From: UBA981 sp942490995
GTDB taxonomy: Bacteria > Pseudomonadota > Gammaproteobacteria > Ga0077536
Direction: 5' to 3'
Assembly (NCBI GenBank): GCA_942490995.1
Contig: CALOBG010000014.1
Location: 62,001-126,000 of the forward strand
Length of the DNA: 64,000 nucleotides
Shown: positions 52,681 through 60,924 of the stretch, one piece after another
Layout: every line of letters begins with the position of its first letter
Numbering within the stretch: position 1 is the first letter of the stretch
The notes under the pieces: model-generated
Seen by the model: only the letters and a program-made list of their open reading frames with translations
Database searches by the model: none
What the model was told of the DNA's origin: nothing
Made by a program: the position numbers and the translations under genes

Positions 52681-53955
52681 ATGACCGTCGTCGGCATCTG
52701 GCTGCTGGCGATAAACGGCATGATCGGGGCCGGGATTTTCGGTGTACCGAGCGAAGCGGCGCGGCTGACCGGCATCTACAGCCCGCTGATTTTCCTGCTG
52801 TGCGGCCTGCTGCTGGCGCCGGTCATGCTGGTCGTCGGCGAGGTATCGAGCTACTTCCGCCACACCGGCGGACCGATTCTCTATGCCCACGAAGCGTTCG
52901 GGCCGCTGGTCGGTTTCCAGACCGGCTGGGCGTTCTACATTGCACGCGTCACCGCATTTGCAGCAAACCTGAGCCTGCTGATCACTTCGCTTGCGTATCT
53001 GTGGCCGGGCGCCGATCAGGGAATTTTCCGAATTGCCCTGTTGGCGCTGATTTGCAGTGGATTTACCTGGGTCAACGTGATTGGCGCCAAGCATGCGATG
53101 CGTTCGATCGGCATCCTGACAGTTCTCAAGTTTCTTCCGCTCGTCGCGCTCGTCATCTTCGGCCTCGGCCACCTGACAACCGCGAACCTGCCATTCGCAG
53201 AAACGGCAATGCCAGGCCGCAGCGCGATTGGTGCCGCGGCATTGTTTTCGATTTACGCGTTTGTCGGCTGGGAATCGGCACTGGTACCGGCCGGTGAGGC
53301 GAAGAACCCCACGCGCGACACGCCCCGTGCATTGCTCCTGGCGCTGGCTGTTGCCACATTGCTGTATGTAATGATCCAGGCAGTCGCGGTAGCGGTATTG
53401 CCCGATCTCGAATCCAGCGAAAGGCCGCTCGTCGACGTTGCCGCGGTACTGATCGGTCCGGCCGGCGCGATTCTGCTGATGGCCGGCGTCGTCGCTTCCG
53501 TCGGCGGCAACGTCGCGTCCTCGATGTTCTCGACCCCGAGGATGACTTACACGCTTGCGCGCGACGGCGGCCTGCCGGCCTGGTTCGGGGAGGTCCATCC
53601 GCGCTTCCGGACCCCGGCAAACTCGGTGATGTTTCTCGGCGCGATTGTTTTTCTGTTGTCGGTCGTCGGCAAATTCGCCTGGCTCGCCGGCATGAGCGCG
53701 GTCGTCAGGCTGCTGATCTATCTCGTTTGCATCGGCGCACTGCCGCATCTGCGGCGCAAATATGCAAATGCCGCCGGGCAGAAACGCCTGCCCGGCGGAT
53801 GGACTCTACCGGCCGTCAGCATTGCCGTCTGTGTCTGGCTGCTGACCCAGGTGACACTGAACGGGGCACTGGTCACGCTTGGCTTCCTCGCAATCGGCGG
53901 CGTGTTGTACCTGTGGCGCAAGCAGCACGTTCCACCCGCTGGCAAAAACGTTTAG
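52681..53955 (+). CDS. amino acid permease (APC superfamily)
   Basis: The 424-residue permease has about twelve helices and the APC opening GIWLLAINGMIGAGIFGVPSEAARLTG, with the GAGIFG motif that binds the substrate carboxylate. Later come YAFVGWESALVPAGEAKNPTRDTPRA and GGNVASSMFSTPRMTYTLARDG. It imports amino acids with a proton or sodium. The start is uncertain. ATG 52681 has no clear ribosome site, while 20 in-frame codons upstream (after an AAAAGG) look like natural leader sequence (DIEEQPEKLVRR), so the true start may be a rare codon near 52639. Confidence 0.9.
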   Translation: MTVVGIWLLAINGMIGAGIFGVPSEAARLTGIYSPLIFLLCGLLLAPVMLVVGEVSSYFRHTGGPILYAHEAFGPLVGFQTGWAFYIARVTAFAANLSLLITSLAYLWPGADQGIFRIALLALICSGFTWVNVIGAKHAMRSIGILTVLKFLPLVALVIFGLGHLTTANLPFAETAMPGRSAIGAAALFSIYAFVGWESALVPAGEAKNPTRDTPRALLLALAVATLLYVMIQAVAVAVLPDLESSERPLVDVAAVLIGPAGAILLMAGVVASVGGNVASSMFSTPRMTYTLARDGGLPAWFGEVHPRFRTPANSVMFLGAIVFLLSVVGKFAWLAGMSAVVRLLIYLVCIGALPHLRRKYANAAGQKRLPGGWTLPAVSIAVCVWLLTQVTLNGALVTLGFLAIGGVLYLWRKQHVPPAGKNV

Positions 53956-54003
53956 CCGCCGGCAGCACTCACACCTGCACCAATTCGTCTGCGACGAGGC
54001 AGC

Positions 54004-54583
54004 CTACTGGCCAATAATGATGCGCGGATCGACCGGGTCGCAGCCTTCCTTGTACACAGTGTATTTGAAAACGATCGTCTCGCCATTTGAAGTTACCGGC
54101 GGCGCATTGATCAATTTCTTGTTGTTTATCTCTCCCTGACCGTTGGCGCTCAACCCGGGCCCGCTTTTGAATGGATCAAAGAACAGTTGATAATCCTGGG
54201 GCACAGCGCCACCGTCCCCGTCCACAGACTTCCAGTTTATTTTCGGCGCTACCGACATTATTGCGGCAAACGCAGGCGACATTTTTACTCTTCTGATCGA
54301 CGCAGCCGTTGTCTGCGGGCACGATTTCCTTCGGACAGGAACCGTTAAACCGGACATACAGGGTCAGCGAGTTCGGTGGCGTGCCATTACAATCGCGCGG
54401 CTCATCAGGTGGTGCAACGGTACGCGCCAGCCGATCCACCGCGGCGCTGAGATCGTCGAATGACCGATCGACCGTTTTGCTCGCGCAACCCGTCGTGGCG
54501 AAGATCAGCAGCAACAGGCCGAGGAAAAAAACGGGCTTGTGCACAGAATTACCCGCCAGACGAAGAGTATTTCGCGTATTCAT
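54004..54583 (-). pseudogene. lipoprotein of the 'DPxII' family, single-base frameshift
   Basis: Two frames join to a lipoprotein of about 190 residues. A signal with lipobox ATTGC (after FFLGLLLLIFATTGC) leads into NSLTLYVRFNGSCPKEI and NVACVCRNN, then breaks near 54252. Removing one base links to APKINWKSVDGDGG and the rest, ending YTVYKEGCDPVDPRIIIGQ. The end DPRIIIGQ matches DPKIIVDR of the proteins at 59735 and 60395, and the middle CVC corresponds to their TVCWK. The gene follows the minus-strand regulator at 54617 after 33 bp. An assembly error is possible; decay is the alternative. Function unknown. Confidence 0.7.
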
Positions 54584-54616
54584 GTTGGTTCTCCCTTTTC
54601 GCTCCTACAGTCGCGG

Positions 54617-56914
54617 CTATTGCGCTGACCGACGTGACATCAGAGTCGTGAATCCCGGCATGTCCTGCAACGATTTCAAGCCGGGATCGACCTCGAGCAA
54701 CTCAACCTGGTAACCGAGTTCCACCGCCTTCGCGAGCTCGTCGAGCGCCCGCGGCGCATCGCCCAGTTCCGCGAAAACCTGTGCGCCGTAATAACGAACA
54801 TACATGTCCGCCGGTTCTTCCTCGATCGCCTTGTTCACCAAGGCAAGGGCGCGGGTCTCATTGCCCAGGCGCGCCTGGTAGTGCGCAAGTTCCGCGTTCA
54901 CCATCGCGTCTGCGCTATTCATTTCGAGTGCGCTGCCGGCGAAGCGGACCGCTTCGCGATAAGCGTCGGCGGCCGCGGCATCACCCTGGGCCTGCAACGC
55001 GTCGCCAAGACTGCCCCAGGCCCTATAGTCTTCCGGCGCAAGCTCGAGCGCCTGACGGTAGTGTTTCGCGGCCTTGTGATATTCACCTGCAAAAAAATAC
55101 ATCGTGCCGGTATTCATATATGCATCGCGCCCGGGTGCGAGTTGCAGCGAAAGACTAAAGGCTTCAGCCGCTTCGGCGAAGCGGCCACCGACATAGTAGG
55201 CACCACCAAGATTGCTGTAGCCCATCGGATTATCCGGCGTCAGGCTGACCACCTCTGCAAATTGTGCCGCCGCCTCGTCAAACCGTCCGTTCTGAAACAA
55301 AAATCCGCCGTAGGCGTTGTAGGCACCCCAGAACCCCGGTTCCAGCTCGATCGCTCGCCGAAAACTCGATTCGGCGTCCACCATGCGGTCCATCGCTGCC
55401 AGCGCGCGCGCATAACCGATATGGGCTGCGGCCAGCCTGTCGTCCAGTTCGATAGCACGCCAGAATGAATCATAAGAGTCGTCGTAGTCGCCGCTATAGC
55501 GATAGAGGTCGCCCAGCGCAACATAAACCTGCGGCGCGACATCCCGGGTTTTCAACGCATTGACGCACGCCGTCTCGGCCTGCGTGTAACGCGGTACCGC
55601 GCGCTCAAGCTCATACCAGGCGAGATAGGTATCGCACAGGCCAGCATGCGCCTCGGCGAATTCCGGATCGAGATCGATGGCCCGCCTGAAAAGCTTCTCG
55701 GCCGCCGCGAGATGCTTTTCCTCGCGCCCCGAGCCGAGGTAACGCCGGCCTTGCTGATAGCTTACGTAAGCCTGGTCATTACTGGTCGGAACCCGCCCCA
55801 GCCTGCGTAAGGACTCATCGGAGAGACTGATCTCGAGCGACTCTGCAACTCGTCTCGCGATCTCGCGAACGACCTTCAACCGATCCGACCACGGCACATC
55901 GTAGACCTGGGACCACAGGTGGAAGCCATCCTCCGCCTCGATCAGCTGCGCGGTGATACGCAAACGCTGGTTCTCGGCACCGCAGCTTCCCTCGAGAACG
56001 TAATCCACCCTTAGCCTGCTGGCGATATCCGGCACCGCAAGGCTCGCTGTGGCGAGCGCCTCGGCCGAGGTCCGCGCCGCCACCCGCAGTTCGCGAATAT
56101 TGGCAAGCGCATCGGTCATCTCTTCGGTCAGCCAGCCGCAGGAAAACTCGCTGTCTACAGGACTCAGATCGTCGAACGGGAGCACCACTGCGGCAAGCCG
56201 GTGACCGGCCCACAACTCGTCGCGAGTCACCAGGAAAACGGTAAATGCGGTTGCAATCGCCAGCGCCAGGCCGAGCGTCAGCGGGCGCCATATCCGGGTC
56301 AGCGTTGGCCAGCGCCGCGCCGTCTCCGGGTCGAGCACAACGCCTTTCTCAGTGATCTCCAGCGCCCAGGACAGGATAATGACTATCGGGAAACCGGCCA
56401 CAAACAGCGCGAGCAACGCGGTCAGTGCCCCGTCCGGCATCCATGGCACGTCGCTGACAACGTCGGCGATCTGCAACAGCAACCAGCCCACGACCGCATA
56501 GGTGGCGGTAACGCGAAACACCTTGCGCCGCTTGAGCTGGCCGAGAAACTGCTGCACCACGCCCGGCTCGGCCGCGGAGGACTCCTGACGCGGCGTTACC
56601 GGCGCGATCAGGCGATAGTTATCTTCGTCATGAGTTTCGATATAAGACGACGCCGCAGAATTGTCGCGCAGCCGGTGGCGCAGTTCCTTTACGCATCGTC
56701 TGACGGTATCTCTATCGACTGCGGCCGAAGGCCAGACCGCTTCGCGCAACTGCGCCGAGCCGATCAGCTCCCCGGCGTGCTCGGAAAGGTAAACGAGCAA
56801 CTTCATGGTCTGGGGATGCAGGATTGCAACCCCGGCAGGTCCGCGCAACTCTCCTGCTTCCGGCGCCACTTCGTACTCACCGAGACGAAATCCCGTCTCT
56901 AAACCGCGAGCCAT
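54617..56914 (-). CDS. winged-helix, transmembrane, TolB-like and TPR regulator
   Basis: The 765-residue protein begins with a CadC-type winged helix (about 8-105: FRLGEYEVAPEAGELRG, VAILHPQTMKLLVYLSEHAG, EAVWPSAAVDRDTVRRCVKELRHRL). The juxtamembrane QLKRRKVFRVTATYAVVGW leads into two helices and a third near residue 215. A TolB-like domain follows (about 235-365), then TPRs to the end. ATG 56914 puts the winged helix right at the N-terminus; the longer frame to 57055 adds no recognisable sequence. It probably senses a periplasmic signal and binds DNA from the membrane. It is followed by the lipoprotein gene after 33 bp and is divergent from its paralogue at 57303. Confidence 0.9.
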   Translation of the reverse strand: MARGLETGFRLGEYEVAPEAGELRGPAGVAILHPQTMKLLVYLSEHAGELIGSAQLREAVWPSAAVDRDTVRRCVKELRHRLRDNSAASSYIETHDEDNYRLIAPVTPRQESSAAEPGVVQQFLGQLKRRKVFRVTATYAVVGWLLLQIADVVSDVPWMPDGALTALLALFVAGFPIVIILSWALEITEKGVVLDPETARRWPTLTRIWRPLTLGLALAIATAFTVFLVTRDELWAGHRLAAVVLPFDDLSPVDSEFSCGWLTEEMTDALANIRELRVAARTSAEALATASLAVPDIASRLRVDYVLEGSCGAENQRLRITAQLIEAEDGFHLWSQVYDVPWSDRLKVVREIARRVAESLEISLSDESLRRLGRVPTSNDQAYVSYQQGRRYLGSGREEKHLAAAEKLFRRAIDLDPEFAEAHAGLCDTYLAWYELERAVPRYTQAETACVNALKTRDVAPQVYVALGDLYRYSGDYDDSYDSFWRAIELDDRLAAAHIGYARALAAMDRMVDAESSFRRAIELEPGFWGAYNAYGGFLFQNGRFDEAAAQFAEVVSLTPDNPMGYSNLGGAYYVGGRFAEAAEAFSLSLQLAPGRDAYMNTGTMYFFAGEYHKAAKHYRQALELAPEDYRAWGSLGDALQAQGDAAAADAYREAVRFAGSALEMNSADAMVNAELAHYQARLGNETRALALVNKAIEEEPADMYVRYYGAQVFAELGDAPRALDELAKAVELGYQVELLEVDPGLKSLQDMPGFTTLMSRRSAQ

Positions 56915-57302
56915 AGTCGATTCCCGATCGAGTCCCTGGCGATATTCTCCTGTAGATATTAGTACACGCCGTGCCAGGCCGCCCGAATACCGGTACATGT
57001 ATTCGATTACTCGCATATTCCGAATCAACGCACAAAAGCTCCCGCCTTCGTGCAATATTGGTTCAAACGGAACTCAAAACCGCGGTTTTCCCGCGACCTG
57101 GGGACTGCGCAGTGGCGCAGGCAAAAAGCCAACACCGCCGGGCAGTATCTGCTCGTGGCGGTTGGCATTATCGCCGCGCCGGAACTGCCAACGATCAAGG
57201 CCCGCGGGTGCCAGCGCAGACCCATCACTGTGCACCCCGCTGGTGCGCAGCCATCTGCGAATCGACGTAGTTTGTGGCGGGCCGGTGCTTTATCATTCCG
57301 GC
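56915..57302. other. divergent promoter region of the mirror-image regulator pair
   Basis: This 388-bp gap separates two paralogous regulators transcribed away from each other. It includes the direct repeat GATATT, twice 14 bp apart near 56940-56960. No gene is supported within it, although an open frame runs through it in phase with the right-hand regulator. It is the likely place for shared operators of the two winged-helix proteins. Confidence 0.5.
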
Positions 57303-59701
57303 GTGACTTCAGACACCCCGGACAACGGCACCCGCCGACTCCTCAGGCACGGATTCCGCCTCGGCGACTTCGACGTCCGCCCGTTGAGCGGTGAAGTCAG
57401 CGGACCCGACGGCATCACGACATTGCGGCCCGAAGTCATGGAAGTGCTGCTTAATCTCGCGGCCGCGAAAGGCGAGGTCGTCGACGAGGATCAACTGGCC
57501 CACGCGGTCTGGGGCAGCAAGGGACAGAGTCGCGCCCGCCTCGAACAATGCATTCGCGAATTGCAGGATTGCCTGAACAGCGGCATTGAGTCACTGCCGC
57601 ATGTCCGGCGCGCGATCGAGGGCGGCTACCATGTAGCCGGCTCGGTTTTACCTTACGATCCTGAACGCACGGAGATCAGGGAGACCGCGGCGGGTTACGT
57701 GCCCGCGGCCAATGCCAACGGCCTGCGCGGTTTTATCCGTGAGTTGCGCCGCCGCCGCGTTTTCCGTATCGGCGCGATGTACCTGATGGCGGCATGGCTG
57801 ATCATCCAGATCGGCGAAACGACATTCCCCCCGCACTGCATATCCCGGACTGGGTGATGTCGCTGATCGTCGTGCTGGCCATCATTGGTTTCCCGATTAC
57901 GTTGCTGCTGACCTGGGCGTTGCAACTCACCCCCGACGGTCTGATCGTTGATCTCCCCCACGGTGGCAACGATGGCCGCTGGCGCCATGCCTACATCGTC
58001 GGATTCGCCGCGCTGCTGATCAGCATTCCGTTTCTCGGTTACTACCTTGTCTACCCGGGCGATGAACCGCCGCCAGATCCGCCACTCCTGAAGTATACGA
58101 GCGCGCCGGAGAATTCGATCGCGGTACTGCCGTTTTCGAACCTAAGCGAATCGTCTGAGGACGAATATCTTGCAGACGGTCTCGCCGAGGAAATCCTCAA
58201 CGTGCTGGTGCGTGTCAGTCAGCTCAAAGTGGCGGCACGAACGTCTTCTTTTCACTACAAGGGCAAAAACGAAGACATTCGCACGATCGCCGCCCAGCTC
58301 GGCGTCAGAAAGATCCTCGAGGGCAGCGTCCGCCGCGCCGGCAACAAGCTCAGGGTAACCGCACAGCTGATCAATGCCGCAGACGGTTTCCACCTGTGGT
58401 CGCAGACCTACGATCGCGGCACGGATGACATCTTTGCAATCCAGGACGAGATCGCGACCAAGGTCGTGGACGCATTGCAACTGGTACTAACGGAATCCAG
58501 CGCGCAGGCGTTGACCGCGGGCGGCACGCGGAATGTTTCCGCCTACGATTACTACCTCAAAGGTAGAGCGTATCTCAGGCAGCCGGTCAGCAGTGAAACG
58601 GCGCAGCGCGCTGAGGAGCTGTTCGAAAATGCGCTGACCCTCGATCCGGAATTCGCCCGGGCCTACGCTGGGCTGTGCGAAACCTATCTGCTGTGGTTTC
58701 GCGACGCTAGCGATGCAGACCTGTTCGACTAGGGTGAGGAAGCGTGCCGCGAGGGTGAGGAGATGGATGCCGACAACCTCGACATTCACCTTGCGCTCGG
58801 TCGGCTTTACCTGCAGTCCGGCCAGTTCGATCTGGCAGAGAAAAAGTTCGATATGGCACTGTCGGTCAATGCCACATCTGTCGACGCCGTAACCGGTCTC
58901 GCGCGGGCGTATGAGGAATCAGGCCAACCAGCCGCGGCCGAAAGCAACTACGGCAAAGCGATCGACCTGCAGCCCGGTTACTGGTCGGGCTACAACGACC
59001 GCGGTACTTTCAGGCTGTTCAACGGCAATATTGACGGCGCCATTGCCGATTATCGCCGGGTCACCGCTCTGACTCCGGAGCGTTCGCGTGGTTACAACAA
59101 CCTCGGCAGCGCCTATTACCTCAAGGGTGACCTGGAAAACGCGGCGTCCGCCTTTGGCAAGGCGCTGGAAATCGCGCCAAGCAGAAGCACCTACTCGAAC
59201 ATGGGAACGATGAGCTACTACCTGGGCAGATTTGAAGAAGCAGCGCAGGCCTACTCCGCGGCAATCAGGCTGGCTCCCGACGATCATCGGGTCTGGGGAA
59301 ATCTCGGCGATGCAAACCAGCAAATACCCGGCAAGGGCCGCGAAATGCAGGAAGCCTATCGCAAGGCCATCAGTCTTGCCGGCGCCGAGTTACTGATCAA
59401 CGAGTCCGATGCCGGGAAGATCTCCGACCTGGCACATTATCATGCCAGCCTCGGCGATACCGCGCGTGCGACAAGACTGATTGGCAGTGCGCTGGAGGAT
59501 AACCCGTCAGACGCCGATGTGTACTACATGGCGGCCTTGGTCTATGCTCAGGCTGGCGATATCGACGCAGCGGTGACGGCTGCCGAAACGGCGATCGGTC
59601 AGGGATACCCGGATTTTCTCATTGCCAGGGAACCGCTACTCCAATCGCTGCGATCAAACGAACGATTCCAAAAACTGATCGCGGCTACCTCTGCACGTTG
59701 A
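57303..59701 (+). pseudogene. second winged-helix/TM/TolB/TPR regulator, with frameshift and in-frame TAG
   Basis: Read with two corrections this is a full-length paralogue of the 54617 regulator (about 800 codons). The winged helix (FRLGDFDVRPLSGEV, GYHVAGSVL) and the juxtamembrane ELRRRRVFRIGAMY are in one frame. At a C6 run (57827-57832) one C is missing, and the next frame (ALHIPDW) carries the second and third helices, TolB-like domain (SIAVLPFSNLSESS, LEGSVRRAGN) and TPRs. A TAG at 58730-58732 interrupts the same frame, and the TPRs continue to 59701. GTG 57303 is the assumed start, without a clear ribosome site. An assembly error at the C run is likely; the TAG is harder to dismiss. 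Confidence 0.72.
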
Positions 59702-59734
59702 TATCGCAATTAACGCGAACGAAGGGAGACAAAA

Positions 59735-60151
59735 ATGAGAAACGAGCGACCCGAGCGAAATCTCACTGCGCGCCTGGGGCTATTGTCCAGTGCGGCGATT
59801 ATGACGCTGTCGCTGCTGACAGCCATGCCGGCGAATGCTCAAAATGGTTGCGACGTGAGTGTCAAGATCAACACGTCCGGCAAGAGACCCGTCAGCGTCA
59901 AACCCGACGAGGCGCGACTGAAAACCGGCCAGACCGTGTGCTGGAAGGTCGTTGGCAAGCCCAGCGAGACTTTCCTAATCAGCTACAAGAATCGTTCGCC
60001 GACCACATCGTCGGGCAAGTCGGAACGCGGTTGGGTAAGGCAGACGATTACCGCGTCGGCCACCGGAGATCCGGAGCAGGACACCTACTACTACAACGTG
60101 ACGATTCCCGGCGGTGGTACGCTCGACCCGAAAATTATTGTGGATCGGTAG
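59735..60151 (+). CDS. exported protein of the 'DPxII' family
   Basis: The 138-residue product has a signal peptide (LLSSAAIMTLSLLTAMPANA). The mature part is NGCDVSVKINTSG through QTVCWKVVGKPSETFLISY, a Gly/Ser/Thr-rich stretch, ERGWVRQTI and YYYNVTIPGGGTLDPKIIVDR. The pattern of strands with VCWK and the final DPKIIVDR recurs in the next gene and, less exactly, in the lipoprotein at 54004. It resembles cupredoxin-like beta sandwiches but has no copper-ligand set. GAAGGGAG precedes the ATG. It follows the regulator at 57303 after 33 bp. Function unknown. Confidence 0.82.
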   Translation: MRNERPERNLTARLGLLSSAAIMTLSLLTAMPANAQNGCDVSVKINTSGKRPVSVKPDEARLKTGQTVCWKVVGKPSETFLISYKNRSPTTSSGKSERGWVRQTITASATGDPEQDTYYYNVTIPGGGTLDPKIIVDR

Positions 60152-60186
60152 CAGCTCCTCAAGACAGCTTCACGCTACAGCAATGC

Positions 60187-60223
60187 TGCCCGCATCCGTC
60201 CCTTTCGGATGCGGATGCGGGCA
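60187..60223. other. strong hairpin between the two tandem small-protein genes
   Basis: TGCCCGCATCCG and CGGATGCGGGCA form a perfect 12-bp stem with a 13-base loop. Because CGGATG occurs twice (60206-60211 and 60212-60217), an alternative 6-bp stem with CATCCG (60193-60198) competes. No T-run follows, so it is more likely an mRNA stabiliser or attenuation element than a terminator. Confidence 0.6.
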
Positions 60224-60394
60224 CCGTTCGGCGCGGTAGCGAATGCCGCCGCAACACACTACATCGGAACACCGAATCCCTCATCGACAGGGAACGACCA
60301 TCGAGCCCGCGTGGAAGAATGTGCGGTTGCCGTACGAGACCGCGCAGCAACCGAAACATGCAGCCAATATTTGTTTTGCGATGAGGAGACGACC

Positions 60395-60820
60395 ATGAAA
60401 AACGAACCGCGTAAGCCCGTAGCGGCAGCGATCGATATGAAGTCTATTCTGTGCGCCGCGATGCTGACTGCACTTGGTCTGGGCGCCGGACCTGCAGTTG
60501 CCCAGGACCCGTCCGGTTGCACCCACAGGGTTGTAATCAACAAGAGCGGTGCGAGACCGAGCAGCGTGAACAAAGACCCGCTTCATGTCCGTACCGGTGA
60601 CAAGGTTTGCTGGAAAATCGCCGGCAGTCGCGGTGCGGATTTTTATATCTCCTATCCGGGCCCGTCGCCGACCAATTCTCCGTCGCGCGCCAATCGCGGC
60701 TGGGTAGTTCACGAAATAACAGCCGAACATACCGGCAACGAATCGATCGACACCTACAAATACGATGTCGTCATTCCGCGCGGCGGCCGGCTGGATCCGA
60801 AAATTATCGTCGACCGTTAG
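60395..60820 (+). CDS. exported protein of the 'DPxII' family, tandem copy
   Basis: The 141-residue paralogue of the preceding gene shares the sequence plan: signal peptide (ILCAAMLTALGLGAGPAVA), then SGCTHRVVINKSGARPSSV, DKVCWKIAG, FYISYPGPSP, NRGWVVHEI, YKYDVVIPRGGRLDPKIIVDR. GAGGAG lies 6 bp before ATG 60395, which fixes the start; the longer open frame to 60209 has no ribosome site. It ends 35 bp before a strong hairpin. Tandem duplication of a small secreted product beside a TPR regulator is notable. Confidence 0.85.
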   Translation: MKNEPRKPVAAAIDMKSILCAAMLTALGLGAGPAVAQDPSGCTHRVVINKSGARPSSVNKDPLHVRTGDKVCWKIAGSRGADFYISYPGPSPTNSPSRANRGWVVHEITAEHTGNESIDTYKYDVVIPRGGRLDPKIIVDR

Positions 60821-60855
60821 AACCGTCCCAAACAGCTTGCCAGCCCAGACTACAG

Positions 60856-60885
60856 AAACCGGGCCCGTGTCAGCGGGCCCGGTTT
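60856..60885. terminator. bidirectional hairpin after the small-protein genes
   Basis: AAACCGGGCCCG and CGGGCCCGGTTT form a perfect 12-bp stem with loop TGTCAG. It sits between convergent genes (stops at 60820 and 60925). The A3/T3 ends give a short T-run on either strand, so it can serve both. Confidence 0.8.
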
Positions 60886-60924
60886 GTGTCTGCATCTGTC
60901 AGATCGTGAAGCCGCCCGCCACGT

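Noticed and set aside
54004..54583. Two separate small genes (54004-54357 and 54176-54583).
   Set aside because: The signal peptide is only in one frame and the conserved C-terminus only in the other, overlapping by about 180 bp; one frameshifted gene is the simpler reading.
57827..57832. Phase variation by C-tract slippage as the sole explanation of the broken regulator.
   Set aside because: Six cytosines are short for efficient slippage and the downstream TAG would still stop translation, so it is kept only as a possibility.
58733..59701. A separate TPR gene starting at 58763.
   Set aside because: It is in the same frame as the sequence before TAG 58730 and continues the paralogue alignment without a gap; a separate gene would be an unlikely coincidence.
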